A stretch of 64,000 bases of DNA from assembly GCF_001704615.3 (NCBI RefSeq), contig NZ_CP029397.2:868001-932000 (forward strand), in the 5' to 3' direction. How positions within the stretch are numbered: position 1 is the stretch's first letter; each line of letters begins with the position of its first letter. Shown here in pieces: positions 35,703 to 48,036 of this stretch. The notes beneath the pieces are model-generated. The model saw only the letters and a list, made by a program, of their open reading frames with translations. It did not search any database and was not told the origin of the DNA. The DNA comes from Acinetobacter defluvii (lineage in GTDB: Bacteria > Pseudomonadota > Gammaproteobacteria > Pseudomonadales > Moraxellaceae). A program made the position numbers and the translations under genes.

Positions 35703-35737
35703 TTAGAAAAAACAAATCAAAACTTTGTTTTTTCTAA
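35703..35737 (+). promoter_or_regulatory. Perfect 14-bp inverted repeat in sucA leader
   Basis: TTAGAAAAAACAAA (35703-35716) pairs perfectly with TTTGTTTTTTCTAA (35724-35737) around a seven-base loop. The arms are AT-rich. It could act as a terminator or fold in the leader together with the downstream hairpin. Confidence 0.55.
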
Positions 35738-35797
35738 GTCGATTTGCAAAAAAATTGCTCAGCTGCGGTTGAGTATAGATGAGTGGTGATGCCATTG

Positions 35798-35853
35798 AGG
35801 GCGTTATGATTCATTGTCTGCATTAGTAAAATTCTAATGCCGTATAACGCCCT
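35798..35853 (+). promoter_or_regulatory. Two-tier hairpin upstream of sucA
   Basis: Lower stem AGGGCGTTAT (35798-35807) with ATAACGCCCT (35844-35853), upper stem GCATTAG (35820-35826) with CTAATGC (35834-35840), internal loop 12/3 and apical loop seven bases. It lies about 110 bp before the sucA start. A sucA-II RNA motif has been described upstream of sucA in Pseudomonadales; this could be a relative, which I cannot verify by eye. Confidence 0.55.
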
Positions 35854-35965
35854 TTGGTTTTTGGGATCTAGGGGTGAGTGCCAATTTACCAGTTTGGCAT
35901 GATCAATCTTGGGTGTGCTTAAAAAGCATCCTCTAATGTTTTTGCAATAGGAAATGGGTCCACAA

Positions 35966-38803
35966 ATGCAAGAAGTTGCTGACGCACTGCGTCTTGACAC
36001 TGAACTTTCCGCTGATAGTGCAGCGTATATTGAAGAGCTTTACGAGCAGTACCTGTCTTCTCCAACCTCAGTCGGTGAGGATTGGCAACAATATTTCGAT
36101 AAATTCCCTAAAGGTGATCAGCCCCACGGCAACATTCGTGAGCAATTCTTATTATTAGGTCGCAACTCAAGTCGTGTTCAACCTGTTGTACAAAGTGAAG
36201 TCAGCACTGAACATGAACGCCGTCAAATTGGTGTGTTGCAACTGATTGCTGCGTATCGTAACCGTGGACATCAAAAAGCAAAACTTGATCCTTTAGGTTT
36301 GGCTAAACGTGAAGACGTGCCAGATTTAGATCTTGCAGCACATGGTTTAACCAAGTCAGATTTAGATACTGTATTTAACTCTGGCAATCTTGCGATTGGT
36401 AAAACTGAAGCAACTTTAGGTGAAATGGTTGAAGCAATGGAGGCAACGTATTGTGCTTCTATCGGTGCGGAATATATGCACATTGTTGATACCAAAGAAA
36501 AACGTTGGATTCAACAACGCTTAGAAGGTGCACGTGGTCAATTTGGTTTCTCTGCTGAACAAAAGAAACATGTACTGGAGCGTCTAACTGCTGCCGAAGG
36601 TCTTGAAAAATACCTTGGCAATAAATACGTTGGCGCAAAACGCTTTGGTGTTGAAGGTGGTGAGTCCTTCATCCCGATGGTCAACGAATTGATTCAACGC
36701 GCAGGTTCGGTTGGTTGTAAAGAAGTTGTGATCGGGATGCCACACCGTGGTCGTTTAAACTTACTTGTGAACATTATGGGTAAAAACCCAGCTGATTTGT
36801 TTGGTGAGTTTGAAGGTAAGGCACTCAATAAAAAAGGTTCTGGTGACGTTAAATACCACCAAGGTTTCTCATCAAACGTGATGACTCCAGGTGGTGAAGT
36901 TCACTTGGCATTGGCGTTTAACCCATCGCATTTAGAAATCGTTGGTCCTGTAGTTGAAGGTTCGGTACGTGCACGTCAAGTACGCCGTAAAGACATTGGT
37001 GGTGATGACGTATTACCAATCATTGTACATGGTGATGCAGCATTTGCAGGTCAAGGTGTGAACCAAGAAACCTTCCAAATGTCACAAACGCGTGGTTATA
37101 CCGTAGGTGGTACAGTTCATATTGTTGTAAACAACCAAGTTGGTTTTACCACCTCTGATCCACGTGATGCGCGTTCTACAGAATACTGTACTGACATTGC
37201 GAAAATGATCCAAGCACCGATCTTCCATGTGAATGGTGATGATCCAGAAGCTGTATTATTTATTTCACAATTAGCACATGATTTCCGTCACACTTTCCGT
37301 AAAGATGTTGTGATTGATATGTTCTGTTATCGTCGTCGTGGTCATAACGAAGCGGATGAACCAGCTGCAACTCAACCAATGATGTATCAAGTGATCAACA
37401 AAAAAGCGACAACACGTACGTTGTATGCTGATCAATTGGTTCAAGAAAAAGTATTGGATCGTGCTGATGCAGATGCTTTGGTTGAAAAGTATCGTGAAGA
37501 CCTTGAAGCCGGTCGCCATGTAGCTAATGCACTTGTACTTGAACCAAACAAAAAAATGTTTGTGGATTGGACACCGTATTTAGGTCATGATTACACTGAT
37601 GTTTGGGATACAACTTTCCCAATCGAGCGCTTAAAAGAACTTGGTCGTAAAATGCGAGAGTTGCCTGAAGGCTTCGTGATGCAACGCCAGGTGTCGAAAG
37701 TGATTGATGACCGTTTGAAAATGCAAACAGGCGAAATGCCATTGAACTGGGGTGCTGCTGAAGTTTTAGCTTATGCATCACTGTTAGATGATGGCTATCT
37801 AGTGCGTTTAACGGGTGAAGACGTAGGCCGTGGTACATTCTCACATCGTCATGCTAAGCTTCATAACCAAGTAGATGGTTCGGTTTATATTCCACTTTGT
37901 CACATTAAAGAAAATCAACCACGTACCGCAATTTATGACTCTTTATTGTCAGAAATGGCAGTACTTGCGTTTGAATATGGTTATGCAACGACATTGCCAC
38001 ACAGTTTGATTATTTGGGAAGCACAATTTGGTGACTTCGCAAACTGTGCCCAAGTGGTGATCGACCAGTTCATTTCTTCTGGTGAAACCAAATGGGAGCG
38101 TGTTTGTGGTTTAACACTACTTCTTCCACATGGTTTTGAAGGACAAGGTCCAGAACATTCATCTGCACGTTTAGAGCGTTTCTTACAGCTTTGCGCAGAA
38201 GAAAATATGCAAGTGATTACGCCAACTACACCTGCCCAAATCTTCCATGCGATGCGTCGTCAAGCGATCCGTCCAATCCGTAAACCAATGATCGTAATGT
38301 CTCCTAAGTCATTACTTCGTCATAAACTTGCAACGTCTACTTTAGATGAGCTTGCAACTGGTACATTCCAGACTGTGATTGATGAAGTTGATCAAATCAA
38401 CAAAGCGGACGTAACACGTCTCGTACTTTGTGGTGGTAAAGTGTATTACGATTTACTTGAAAAACGTCGTGAACAAAACTTGAATATCGCACTTGTACGT
38501 GTTGAACAATTATATCCATTCCCAGAACAACGCATTGCTGAAGTTCTTGCGACTTATCCAAACATTCAAGAACTTGTTTGGTGCCAAGAAGAGCCGAAGA
38601 ACCAAGGCGCATGGTTATTTATCGCACCACGCTTATATGAAGGTGTGATGAAATCTGGTAAACAAATTCGTATTAGCTACGCAGGACGTGAAGCTTCAGC
38701 TGCACCTGCATGTGGCTCACCTTACTTGCATGCAAAACAACAAGCTCAGCTTGTCAATGACGCTTTAGCGATCGTAGCTGAACAATCAGGAGAATCTAAA
38801 TAA
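35966..38803 (+). CDS. sucA: 2-oxoglutarate dehydrogenase E1 component
   Basis: Thiamine-diphosphate-dependent decarboxylase of the 2-oxoglutarate dehydrogenase complex. About 945 aa, the normal length. Visible motifs are the N-terminal SucB-binding region ([17 protein letters not shown]), [30 protein letters not shown] and [17 protein letters not shown] favour the ATG at 35966 ([15 protein letters not shown]); one at 35954 is four codons upstream and would put AGGA only two bases before it. It is followed without a gap by sucB. Confidence 0.96.
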   Translation: MQEVADALRLDTELSADSAAYIEELYEQYLSSPTSVGEDWQQYFDKFPKGDQPHGNIREQFLLLGRNSSRVQPVVQSEVSTEHERRQIGVLQLIAAYRNRGHQKAKLDPLGLAKREDVPDLDLAAHGLTKSDLDTVFNSGNLAIGKTEATLGEMVEAMEATYCASIGAEYMHIVDTKEKRWIQQRLEGARGQFGFSAEQKKHVLERLTAAEGLEKYLGNKYVGAKRFGVEGGESFIPMVNELIQRAGSVGCKEVVIGMPHRGRLNLLVNIMGKNPADLFGEFEGKALNKKGSGDVKYHQGFSSNVMTPGGEVHLALAFNPSHLEIVGPVVEGSVRARQVRRKDIGGDDVLPIIVHGDAAFAGQGVNQETFQMSQTRGYTVGGTVHIVVNNQVGFTTSDPRDARSTEYCTDIAKMIQAPIFHVNGDDPEAVLFISQLAHDFRHTFRKDVVIDMFCYRRRGHNEADEPAATQPMMYQVINKKATTRTLYADQLVQEKVLDRADADALVEKYREDLEAGRHVANALVLEPNKKMFVDWTPYLGHDYTDVWDTTFPIERLKELGRKMRELPEGFVMQRQVSKVIDDRLKMQTGEMPLNWGAAEVLAYASLLDDGYLVRLTGEDVGRGTFSHRHAKLHNQVDGSVYIPLCHIKENQPRTAIYDSLLSEMAVLAFEYGYATTLPHSLIIWEAQFGDFANCAQVVIDQFISSGETKWERVCGLTLLLPHGFEGQGPEHSSARLERFLQLCAEENMQVITPTTPAQIFHAMRRQAIRPIRKPMIVMSPKSLLRHKLATSTLDELATGTFQTVIDEVDQINKADVTRLVLCGGKVYYDLLEKRREQNLNIALVRVEQLYPFPEQRIAEVLATYPNIQELVWCQEEPKNQGAWLFIAPRLYEGVMKSGKQIRISYAGREASAAPACGSPYLHAKQQAQLVNDALAIVAEQSGESK

Positions 38804-40017
38804 TGGCAACCGAAATTAAAGCACCGGTGTTCCCAGAGTCAGTTGCTGACGGAACAATTGCAACTTGGCACAAACAACCAGGTGAAGCTGTATCACGTGA
38901 TGAAGTGATCTGTGATATTGAAACGGATAAAGTTGTTTTAGAAGTTGTTGCTCCTGCTGATGGTTCTATTTCTGCAATCATCAAGAATGAAGGCGATACA
39001 GTTCTTTCTGCTGAAGTGATTGCAACATTTGAAGAAGGTGCAGTTTCTGGCGCAGCTCCAACACAAGCTGTAAGCGATGGGAATGTTGAACAAGCGGCAG
39101 CTCAAACTGAAGCGGGTGCAGCTCCTGTGGTTGAGCGTGCTCAACCTGTTGCTGATCAAGCACCAGCTGTACGTAAAGCATTGTCTGAAACAGGTATTGC
39201 TGCCTCTGAGGTAGAAGGTACTGGTCGTGGTGGTCGTATCACCAAAGAAGATGTTGCAAACCATCAAGCGAAACCAGCTGCAGCAGCGGTAACACCTTTA
39301 AGTGTTGCGGTAGGTGAGCGTATCGAAAAACGTGTTCCAATGACACGTCTGCGTAAACGTGTTGCTGAACGTCTTCTTGCTGCAACGCAACAAACAGCAA
39401 TGTTAACTACATTTAACGAAGTTAACATGAAGCCAATCATGGACATGCGTGCACAATATAAAGACGCATTTGAAAAACGCCACGGTGCGCGTTTAGGCTT
39501 TATGTCTTTCTTTGTGAAAGCATGTACAGAAGCACTTAAACGTTTCCCAGCTGTAAACGCATCAATTGATGGTGATGATATCGTTTATCATGGTTTCTAT
39601 GACATCGGTGTCGCAGTATCTTCTGATCGTGGTCTAGTTGTACCTGTACTTCGTGACACAGATCGTATGAACTATGCTGAAGTTGAAAATGGTATTCGTG
39701 CATTTGCTGGTAAAGCACGTGATGGTAAACTTGCCATTGAAGATATGACTGGTGGTACTTTCACAATTACTAACGGTGGTACTTTCGGTTCATTACTTTC
39801 AACTCCGATTTTAAACCAACCACAAACTGCAATTTTGGGTATGCACAAAATCCAAGATCGTCCTATGGCAGTGAATGGTCAAGTTGAAATTTTACCAATG
39901 ATGTACTTAGCACTTTCTTATGACCACCGTTTAATCGATGGTAAAGAAGCTGTAGGTTTCTTGGTGACTGTAAAAGAATTGTTAGAAGAACCTGCTAAAC
40001 TAATTCTTGATCTTTAA
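38803..40017 (+). CDS. sucB: Dihydrolipoyl succinyltransferase (E2)
   Basis: Core of the 2-oxoglutarate dehydrogenase complex. One N-terminal lipoyl domain (Lys43 in [18 protein letters not shown]), an Ala/Gln-rich linker, an E1/E3-binding domain ([29 protein letters not shown]), and the catalytic domain with the C-terminal [15 protein letters not shown] motif. Its start codon overlaps the sucA stop (TAATGG), indicating translational coupling. Length 404 aa. Confidence 0.97.
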   Translation: MATEIKAPVFPESVADGTIATWHKQPGEAVSRDEVICDIETDKVVLEVVAPADGSISAIIKNEGDTVLSAEVIATFEEGAVSGAAPTQAVSDGNVEQAAAQTEAGAAPVVERAQPVADQAPAVRKALSETGIAASEVEGTGRGGRITKEDVANHQAKPAAAAVTPLSVAVGERIEKRVPMTRLRKRVAERLLAATQQTAMLTTFNEVNMKPIMDMRAQYKDAFEKRHGARLGFMSFFVKACTEALKRFPAVNASIDGDDIVYHGFYDIGVAVSSDRGLVVPVLRDTDRMNYAEVENGIRAFAGKARDGKLAIEDMTGGTFTITNGGTFGSLLSTPILNQPQTAILGMHKIQDRPMAVNGQVEILPMMYLALSYDHRLIDGKEAVGFLVTVKELLEEPAKLILDL

Positions 40018-40044
40018 TTCTTTAGAATAACAACACGGGCTTAG

Positions 40045-41511
<1,467 letters not shown>

Positions 41512-41516
41512 TCTAA

Positions 41517-41543
41517 AGAGAGCGGTTTCGACCGCTCTTTTTT
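41517..41543 (+). terminator. Terminator of sucAB-lpd
   Basis: Stem AGAGCGGT / ACCGCTCT with a short TTCG loop, followed by TTTTTTT. sucCD downstream therefore likely starts its own transcript, or is fed by read-through. Confidence 0.92.
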
Positions 41544-41678
41544 TATCATGATGGTTGTTTTTATTTGAATAATCATCTAAAAATAAAAGAACAAACTTAA
41601 ATAAATGTCAGTGTTTAATGCGATGGAAGTTTAAATACTGATTGTTATAACAACGTGAAAAGTAGTAAAAGGTAAAAA

Positions 41679-42845
41679 ATGAATCTACATGAGTATCAAG
41701 CAAAAACGCTGTTAAAAAAATATGGTATGCCTGTTCAAGAAGGCATTTTAATTACGTCACCAGAAGAAGCAGCCGCTGCATTTGAGCAGATTGACGGTAA
41801 GTTTGCCGTGATGAAAGCGCAAGTGCATGCAGGTGGTCGTGGTAAAGCAGGTGGTGTAAAAGTTGTAAAATCTGCTGAAGAAGGGGCTGAATATGCAAAA
41901 AATCTACTAGGTACAAATCTCGTCACTTATCAAACCGATGCAAATGGTCAGCCTGTAAATAGCATTTTGGTTTGTGAAGACGTTTATCCAGTAGAGCGTG
42001 AATTGTATCTTGGTGCGGTTGTAGACCGTTCTTCACGTCGTGTAACTTTTATGGCATCTACAGAAGGTGGTGTCGAAATTGAAAAAGTTGCAGAAGAAAC
42101 ACCTGAAAAAATCTTTAAAGTAGAAGTTGATCCTTTAGTGGGATTATTACCGTTTCAAGCACGTGATGTTGCGTTCAAATTAGGTTTAAAAGACAAACAA
42201 GTTAGCCAATTTGTCACTATCATGACAGGTGCATATAAAGCATTTATTGAAAATGACTTTGCATTATTTGAAATTAATCCACTTTCAGTGCGTGAAAATG
42301 GTGAAATTTTATGTGTCGATGCCAAAGTGGGTATTGATTCAAATGCACTGTATCGTTTACCTGAAATTGCAGCAATGCGTGATAAATCTCAGGAAAATGA
42401 GCGTGAGCTCAAAGCATCTGAGTTTGATCTCAACTATGTTGCACTCGAAGGTAATATTGGTTGTATGGTGAATGGTGCTGGTCTTGCAATGGCGACCATG
42501 GACATCATTAAACTTTATGGTGGACAGCCAGCAAACTTCTTAGACGTAGGTGGTGGCGCAACTAAAGACCGTGTGATCGAAGCATTTAAAATTATTTTAT
42601 CTGACAGTTCAGTACAAGCTGTTTTGATTAATATTTTTGGTGGGATCGTACGTTGTGACATGATTGCAGAAGCAATTATTGCAGCGGTTCAAGAAGTAAA
42701 TGTAACAGTTCCAGTTGTGGTTCGCTTAGAAGGTAACAATGCGGAATTGGGTGCAAAATTACTTGATGAATCTGGTTTGAAATTGATTTCTGCGACTGGG
42801 CTTGCTGATGCCGCAGAAAAAGTTGTTGCTGCAGTGAAAGCGTAA
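41679..42845 (+). CDS. sucC: Succinyl-CoA synthetase beta subunit
   Basis: ATP-grasp subunit of succinyl-CoA synthetase. [18 protein letters not shown] is the typical start; [19 protein letters not shown] and the [21 protein letters not shown] segment belong to the nucleotide and metal sites; [14 protein letters not shown] is the C-terminal CoA-ligase part. The 388 aa length is standard. A 12-bp gap separates it from sucD. Confidence 0.98.
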   Translation: MNLHEYQAKTLLKKYGMPVQEGILITSPEEAAAAFEQIDGKFAVMKAQVHAGGRGKAGGVKVVKSAEEGAEYAKNLLGTNLVTYQTDANGQPVNSILVCEDVYPVERELYLGAVVDRSSRRVTFMASTEGGVEIEKVAEETPEKIFKVEVDPLVGLLPFQARDVAFKLGLKDKQVSQFVTIMTGAYKAFIENDFALFEINPLSVRENGEILCVDAKVGIDSNALYRLPEIAAMRDKSQENERELKASEFDLNYVALEGNIGCMVNGAGLAMATMDIIKLYGGQPANFLDVGGGATKDRVIEAFKIILSDSSVQAVLINIFGGIVRCDMIAEAIIAAVQEVNVTVPVVVRLEGNNAELGAKLLDESGLKLISATGLADAAEKVVAAVKA

Positions 42846-42857
42846 GGAGTATCAATC

Positions 42858-43748
42858 ATGAGCGTATTAGTAAATAAAGACACCAAAGTATTGGTACAGG
42901 GTTTCACAGGTAAAAACGGTACATTCCATTCAGAGCAAGCTTTGGCCTATGGCACAAAAGTTGTCGGTGGAGTAACACCGGGTAAAGGTGGTACGACACA
43001 TTTAAATTTACCTGTATTTAACACCATGCGTGAAGCAGTACAAGAAACAGGTGCAACAGCAACCTCAATCTATGTGCCTGCACCATTTGTATTGGATTCG
43101 ATTGTTGAAGCGATTGACTCTGGTATTGAATTGATTGTTGTGATTACTGAGGGTGTACCAACTTTGGATATGCTCAAAGCAAAACGTTATTTAGAAACGA
43201 ATGGTAATGGTGCACGTATCATTGGCCCAAACTGTCCAGGGATTATCACACCGGGTGAATGTAAAATCGGGATTATGCCAGGGCATATTCATCAACCAGG
43301 TAAAATTGGTGTAATTTCTCGTTCAGGTACATTGACTTATGAAGCAGTTGCACAAACAACTAAGCTTGGTCTAGGTCAGTCTACATGTATCGGCATCGGC
43401 GGTGACCCGATTCCAGGGATGAATCAAATTGACTGCTTAAAACTTTTCCAAGAAGATCCACAAACTGAAGCAATCATCATGATTGGTGAGATTGGTGGTA
43501 CTGCGGAAGAAGAGGCTGCTGAATATATCCAATCTCATGTGACAAAACCAGTTGTGGGTTATATCGCAGGTGTAACAGCGCCAAAAGGTAAGCGTATGGG
43601 GCATGCAGGCGCAATCATTTCTGGCGGTAAAGGGACTGCAGAAGAAAAATTTGCAGCATTTGAAAAAGCGGGTATGGCATATACACGTAGCCCTGCTGAA
43701 CTCGGTTCAACCATGATGCAATTGTTAAAAGACAAAGGTTTAGCTTAA
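42858..43748 (+). CDS. sucD: Succinyl-CoA synthetase alpha subunit
   Basis: CoA-binding subunit bearing the phosphohistidine intermediate. N-terminal CoA motif [21 protein letters not shown]; catalytic His in [37 protein letters not shown] present. Length 296 aa. Co-transcribed with sucC. Confidence 0.98.
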   Translation: MSVLVNKDTKVLVQGFTGKNGTFHSEQALAYGTKVVGGVTPGKGGTTHLNLPVFNTMREAVQETGATATSIYVPAPFVLDSIVEAIDSGIELIVVITEGVPTLDMLKAKRYLETNGNGARIIGPNCPGIITPGECKIGIMPGHIHQPGKIGVISRSGTLTYEAVAQTTKLGLGQSTCIGIGGDPIPGMNQIDCLKLFQEDPQTEAIIMIGEIGGTAEEEAAEYIQSHVTKPVVGYIAGVTAPKGKRMGHAGAIISGGKGTAEEKFAAFEKAGMAYTRSPAELGSTMMQLLKDKGLA

Positions 43749-43779
43749 TCCAAAATAATTTGGAGCTTTTAAAATAAAC

Positions 43780-43808
43780 CAAAAAGAGAGCTTAATGCTC
43801 TCTTTTTT
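43780..43808 (+). terminator. Terminator of sucCD
   Basis: Stem AAAGAGAGC / GCTCTCTTT with a short AT loop, followed by TTTT. Confidence 0.88.
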
Positions 43809-43901
43809 ATGGAAAAGTCATTAAAAAATGCATCCAGATTTTCAAAGAATGTTATAGTTTGAAAAGAATAACAAATCAGTTTTATTGGTTATGGATGGAT
43901 C

Positions 43902-44426
43902 ATGCACCTAAAAACATTATGTAGTATTTTATTGATGTGTATAGGACATGATGCATATGCGGATACTACGATGACAACTTCAAATACGCGGCTCGAAAAT
44001 AGTTTTTCTAAACCCAAGCCATTTTTTAAATATGATTTTTTTAAACATCTAAAGCAAAAGAAAAAACAAATCACAGATACAGAAACTGCGATCGAAATCG
44101 CTAGTGCAGATTTAAATCAAGAGCAAAAAAAATTAGCAGAAGAGCATGAACAAGAGCTTAAAAATTATTCAGTTTTAAGTAATCAATTTTATGAAGATGG
44201 GCATTTTAAAGTTTTTAATTATACCGCATTTACTACCGATGATTTTAAAAGCCGTGTCAGTGCAGGGCAGTCTATTCAACAAGAAGTACAGGGTCTAAAT
44301 ATTTCTGTGGGTTATGGAATGGAATTTAAAATCAACAAAACTAACACACTCGGTTATGAATATTTATCAAGCTTTCCTTATGATCGTGGGCAGATGGTAC
44401 GTTTATATTGGGTCAAAGCATTATAA
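43902..44426 (+). CDS. Small exported protein of unknown function
   Basis: A 174-aa protein with a signal peptide (residues 1-20, cut near AYA-DT). The middle has a charged helical stretch (KHLKQKKKQITDTETAIEI... to QKKLAEEHEQELKNY) that may form a coiled coil. The C-terminal third looks beta-stranded, with alternating aromatic residues and the ending MVRLYWVKAL, like the last strands of an outer-membrane barrel. I do not recognise the family. GGATGG before the ATG may serve as ribosome binding site. It lies alone between sucD and the PepSY fusion. Confidence 0.7.
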   Translation: MHLKTLCSILLMCIGHDAYADTTMTTSNTRLENSFSKPKPFFKYDFFKHLKQKKKQITDTETAIEIASADLNQEQKKLAEEHEQELKNYSVLSNQFYEDGHFKVFNYTAFTTDDFKSRVSAGQSIQQEVQGLNISVGYGMEFKINKTNTLGYEYLSSFPYDRGQMVRLYWVKAL

Positions 44427-44515
44427 TTTATTTTTTAATAGTCGTCCTTACTCGTCTAAGCTGCTCGTCTGGACAAAAGATTGTTGAGAATATAACTTCT
44501 TAAATTTTAGCAAAA

Positions 44516-44545
44516 TAAAAACCGAGGCATCTGGCTCGGTTTTTA
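44516..44545. terminator. Bidirectional terminator
   Basis: Stem AAAACCGAG / CTCGGTTTT between the exported protein gene and the convergent PepSY-flavoprotein gene; T-runs exist on both strands. Confidence 0.88.
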
Positions 44546-44582
44546 AATATTGTATTAAATGATAGTTTTAAAATGACTTAAC

Positions 44583-47216
44583 TTAATAGACATCACGTTT
44601 ATAACGACCATTTTCACGTAGTTGATTCAGTTGTGTTTCTCCTAAAATCTCTACAAGTGCGTGATCTACATCACTTGCCATACCTTGAATACTTCCACAA
44701 ACATAGATGACTGCACCTTGTGTAATCCATGTTTTCAGTAAGTCTTGCTGTTCATGTAGTTTGTGATGCACATAATTTTTTTCTGCTTGATCACGTGAAA
44801 AAGCAAGGTCTAAACGTTTTAGCATACCTGTGGTTTGCCAAGCTTCTAAAGTTTCTTTGAAGAAGAAGTCATGTGCTTGTTGACGCTCACCAAAGATCAG
44901 CCAATTTTCAGTATAATTCAAACGAACACGCGCATGAATTAGGCTCATTAACCCAGCAATGCCTGTACCATTCCCGATACAAATGATTGGACGATTGTCA
45001 TTAATCAAATGGAAAGATGGATTGGTACGGATACGCATCGCGATCTGCTCACTTACTTGAGTATGCTGTGTGAGCCAACCTGAACCTAAGCCTAAATTTC
45101 CATCTGTATCACTTTGTTGGCGTACCACCAGACGTAAAACTTGTTGTTCTGGAATACTGGCAATAGAGTATTCACGGGTAGGTAATATCGGTAATTGTTC
45201 AAGTAAGTGTTGCATGTTGGCAAAAGGTTCAACTTCAACAGTAAGGTTGCGGTTCCAAAGTGCCTGTTGAATTGTGAGATTTAATTCATTTACAGGTGTG
45301 TTGCTAGCAATGTGATACTTATCCAAAAATGCTAGGATGCGCTCAAGGCTATTGCCTGGTTGGATCTCAGCTATATCGCCAGCTTGCCAAACAACTTCGT
45401 GTACTGTATGGAATTCAAGATTAAATACAGGTCCGCCTAAACTATTTGGATTGAGCAATTCACGTTTTTTGAATGTCCATTCATCAAAAACTTTTTCAAT
45501 ATGCATATGACTAAGTTCAAGTTTACTGATTTTTGCCAATGCAGTGGTCCATTTTTCAATATCAGCCGCATTGGCATTGTCTACTTCAATGGTGTTAAAC
45601 ATCGCTTGTGCTTGATTTTGCTGTAACCATGTATCGAGCCAATGACCAAAACTGCAATACGTTTCTGGATATTCTTTTGAGCCCAAGGCTAAAACCGCAT
45701 ATTTTAAATGCTTTAGATCGAAAGAATGTGGCATGATTTTTTTAACAAATGTGATTGCTAAATCAGGTGCCTCACCTGTGCCATAGGTGCTGACGATAAA
45801 TAAAATCTGAGGACAGTTTTGTAAATCTTCTATGGTTAAATGTTGTAAGGCTTTCACTGTGACAGGTTGGCGAGCTGCTTGTAAATTGGTTGCCGTACGC
45901 CAAGTCAGTTGTTCAGAAACACCTGTTTGAGAAGCATAACTGATCAGCCAAGGCGTTGCATGTGGGTCAACATCAATAATCGCAGTGTGGTGACGTGCAG
46001 CCAAAGTCAGTTGCTTTTGTTTACGACGTTTGAGATACAGCATCCATCCCGTTACAAAGAACAGAGGCATAGATAATGCAGCCAACATCACTAAAAACTG
46101 ATAAACAGGACCAAAGAAACTACCACGATGAACAGGGAGCATGCTACTCATGATTTTTTCATTGAGTTTTTTATCTGCATAAAGCTCAATTTTCTCGATT
46201 TGATTATTTTGATAATTATAGATTGCCTTATTTCTTGCACGCTCATGTTGTGGAATCGCATCCACAAAAGAAACGTCCATAGTACCATCTGCTTTTTTGG
46301 GTGTAGAGAGGGTAATAGAAGAGTAATCTTGCTTGAGTTGTGCATGAAAGCCCGTCCATGTTTGCGTATAGGCAAGGGCAATTTGCTTTGAGTCAAGCTT
46401 AGATTGCTCTCGCCCTTTGCCGTGACCTTCAGCATTTGCTGAAGTAGTTTTTTCACCTCTTACTTGTTCTGCTGATGTACCAGCACCACGCATCTGTTCA
46501 GTTTGTTTTGCTTTACCTGCATTTGCTTGCATTTCAGGTTGAGGGCGATCCACACCTAAAACTTTGAACATACCGTTACGCCACCAGTCATATGACCAGT
46601 ACAAACCTGTAACTGCTAAAAGTAAATAGAAAATAACTACCCATGTTCCAACAACAGCATGTAAATCCCAAAGGAAATTACGACCTTTGAGTTTTGGTTT
46701 AATGCTGAACCATTGCTTAAATGAATGCTTTTTCGGCCAACGTAAGTACAAACCACTTAAAATGAAATAAATCAAAATTAGAGTACATGCAGCTGTGATT
46801 TGTTTACCAACAGGTCCAACAGTTAAATTACGGTGGAGTTGTTGGATAAACTGGAAGAACTCACGCCCTTTCACCTCTGGCAGAATTTCAGCACTATAAG
46901 GGTTGATCATGACATTGAAGCCTTTACGGGCGCCTTCTTTCTCAATATTGATACTAGAACTGGCATCAGGGGCTTGATGAATGGTGATACTATTAATTTT
47001 AATTTTAGGTTGTGTAATCTGAAAATGTTGGTAAATTTCTGCGGGAGTTAATTTGGCACGATTTTCAACTTGAACAGTATAACTGTCTGGATTTAGCCAT
47101 TTTTGAATCGGTTGCTCATAAGAATAAATCGCCCCAGTGACTCCCATAATAGAAAGAATCAGACCAGCAGTGATCCCAAAAAACCAATGAAGTTGAAAAA
47201 GTATCTTTTTAAACAT
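44583..47216 (-). CDS. PepSY membrane / CysJ-like flavin reductase fusion
   Basis: An 877-aa inner-membrane protein. Residues 1-400 form a PepSY_TM region with about four membrane helices and His residues in suitable places for haem (QLHWFFGITAGL, LHRNLTVG, LHAVVGTWVV, HRGSFFGPVYQF). A Gln/Lys/Gly-rich insertion sits at about 228-275. From about residue 420 comes a flavodoxin domain (SYASQTGVSEQLTWRTA, VSTYGTGEAPD), then an FAD-binding domain (REYSIASIP) and a NADPH-binding end (ICIGNGTGIAGLMSL, IYVCGSIQGMASDVD), as in CysJ. A role moving electrons from NADPH across the membrane to a ferric substrate is inferred, supported by a Fur-box-like site upstream. Confidence 0.9.
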   Translation of the reverse strand: MFKKILFQLHWFFGITAGLILSIMGVTGAIYSYEQPIQKWLNPDSYTVQVENRAKLTPAEIYQHFQITQPKIKINSITIHQAPDASSSINIEKEGARKGFNVMINPYSAEILPEVKGREFFQFIQQLHRNLTVGPVGKQITAACTLILIYFILSGLYLRWPKKHSFKQWFSIKPKLKGRNFLWDLHAVVGTWVVIFYLLLAVTGLYWSYDWWRNGMFKVLGVDRPQPEMQANAGKAKQTEQMRGAGTSAEQVRGEKTTSANAEGHGKGREQSKLDSKQIALAYTQTWTGFHAQLKQDYSSITLSTPKKADGTMDVSFVDAIPQHERARNKAIYNYQNNQIEKIELYADKKLNEKIMSSMLPVHRGSFFGPVYQFLVMLAALSMPLFFVTGWMLYLKRRKQKQLTLAARHHTAIIDVDPHATPWLISYASQTGVSEQLTWRTATNLQAARQPVTVKALQHLTIEDLQNCPQILFIVSTYGTGEAPDLAITFVKKIMPHSFDLKHLKYAVLALGSKEYPETYCSFGHWLDTWLQQNQAQAMFNTIEVDNANAADIEKWTTALAKISKLELSHMHIEKVFDEWTFKKRELLNPNSLGGPVFNLEFHTVHEVVWQAGDIAEIQPGNSLERILAFLDKYHIASNTPVNELNLTIQQALWNRNLTVEVEPFANMQHLLEQLPILPTREYSIASIPEQQVLRLVVRQQSDTDGNLGLGSGWLTQHTQVSEQIAMRIRTNPSFHLINDNRPIICIGNGTGIAGLMSLIHARVRLNYTENWLIFGERQQAHDFFFKETLEAWQTTGMLKRLDLAFSRDQAEKNYVHHKLHEQQDLLKTWITQGAVIYVCGSIQGMASDVDHALVEILGETQLNQLRENGRYKRDVY

Positions 47217-47290
47217 GTGTGTTTAGGTTGAAGGTAGTATTTGAATAGCGCAATTATAACTAAATAAATTGTAAAGAAAATAGATTTGAA

Positions 47291-47312
47291 GATAATATTT
47301 ATTCTCATTATC
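47291..47312 (-). promoter_or_regulatory. Fur-box-like site upstream of PepSY reductase
   Basis: Read on the minus strand the site is GATAATGAGAATAAATATT; by my count 15 of 19 bases match the E. coli Fur-box consensus GATAATGATAATCATTATC. It is about 75-95 bp before the start codon, a suitable place for iron-dependent repression. Confidence 0.65.
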
Positions 47313-47330
47313 ATTAAGGTTTAAGGTGTA

Positions 47331-47356
47331 AAAAAGCCTCCTAATACAGGAGGCTT
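47331..47356 (-). terminator. Terminator of YcxB-like gene
   Basis: Stem AAGCCTCC / GGAGGCTT followed on the minus strand by TTTTT. It separates the YcxB-like gene from the Fur-box region. Confidence 0.88.
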
Positions 47357-47371
47357 AATATTTAATTGAAA

Positions 47372-47932
47372 TTAAAGGGTTTTTGGCTCACCGACAGTTT
47401 CTTTTAAATGTTTACGCACAGTTTCAAAGGAAAAGTTTTTACTGTTCATACGGCTAGGCAGAATATAAGCACCTTGTTGACCTTTCACCTTAAAGTTCAC
47501 CAATAAAAACTCGGGGGTGTTATACCATTCGTAAATGTCTTTCCAACCAATCGTACCAACACCTTCTTGTAAGCCCATTTGTTGACGCATTACAATACCA
47601 TGAGGTTGCACACCCAGTTTAATGCCTTTAATTTCTTGTACTGGAAATTCATTCATTTTACGTTTAACGTACCATTCCAAACCAAATTTTCGCACAAGTA
47701 GATAAATGACCACACAGGCAAGCAATACCCAAAAAATCACAGTTGAATAGTTTTTAATAAAAATTAGACCTAGCAAAGAGAGTGCAACAATCACGCCCAT
47801 GATTGCCCAAGCTTTTGTTCCAATTTTATTGGTACTGCGCCAAATTGCGAGTTGCGCATTGCGTTGTTCCGCCTCAGTAACTTCATACGGCACAGGTTGT
47901 AGGGTATAAGCGTAAAGATTTTTGGCAGTCAT
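47372..47932 (-). CDS. YcxB-like membrane protein
   Basis: A 186-aa protein with two adjacent membrane helices (about residues 42-60 and 65-82) and a cytoplasmic C-terminal domain of the YcxB-like type (HGIVMRQQMGLQEGVGTIGWKDIYEWYNTPEFLLV and YILPSRM). Families of this shape are often annotated as YcxB-like or PH-like domains without known function. It stands between the FUSC protein and the PepSY reductase and has its own terminator. Confidence 0.75.
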   Translation of the reverse strand: MTAKNLYAYTLQPVPYEVTEAEQRNAQLAIWRSTNKIGTKAWAIMGVIVALSLLGLIFIKNYSTVIFWVLLACVVIYLLVRKFGLEWYVKRKMNEFPVQEIKGIKLGVQPHGIVMRQQMGLQEGVGTIGWKDIYEWYNTPEFLLVNFKVKGQQGAYILPSRMNSKNFSFETVRKHLKETVGEPKTL

Positions 47933-48036
47933 AATGTCAGTATTAAAAAAATATATAGAGCTATGCAGAGTTTAGCATCATTTCAAATCAAATCGTCAGT
48001 ATATTCTACCAAAATACCCGCAAATTCACTGCAAGC

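Larger units (their letters stand above)
35423..35965 (+). promoter_or_regulatory. Long sucA leader/intergenic region
   Basis: About 540 bp between the sdhB terminator and the sucA start, without a convincing gene. It contains two strong inverted repeats (35703-35737 and 35798-35853, listed separately), which point to a structured 5' leader RNA for sucAB-lpd. Confidence 0.5.
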
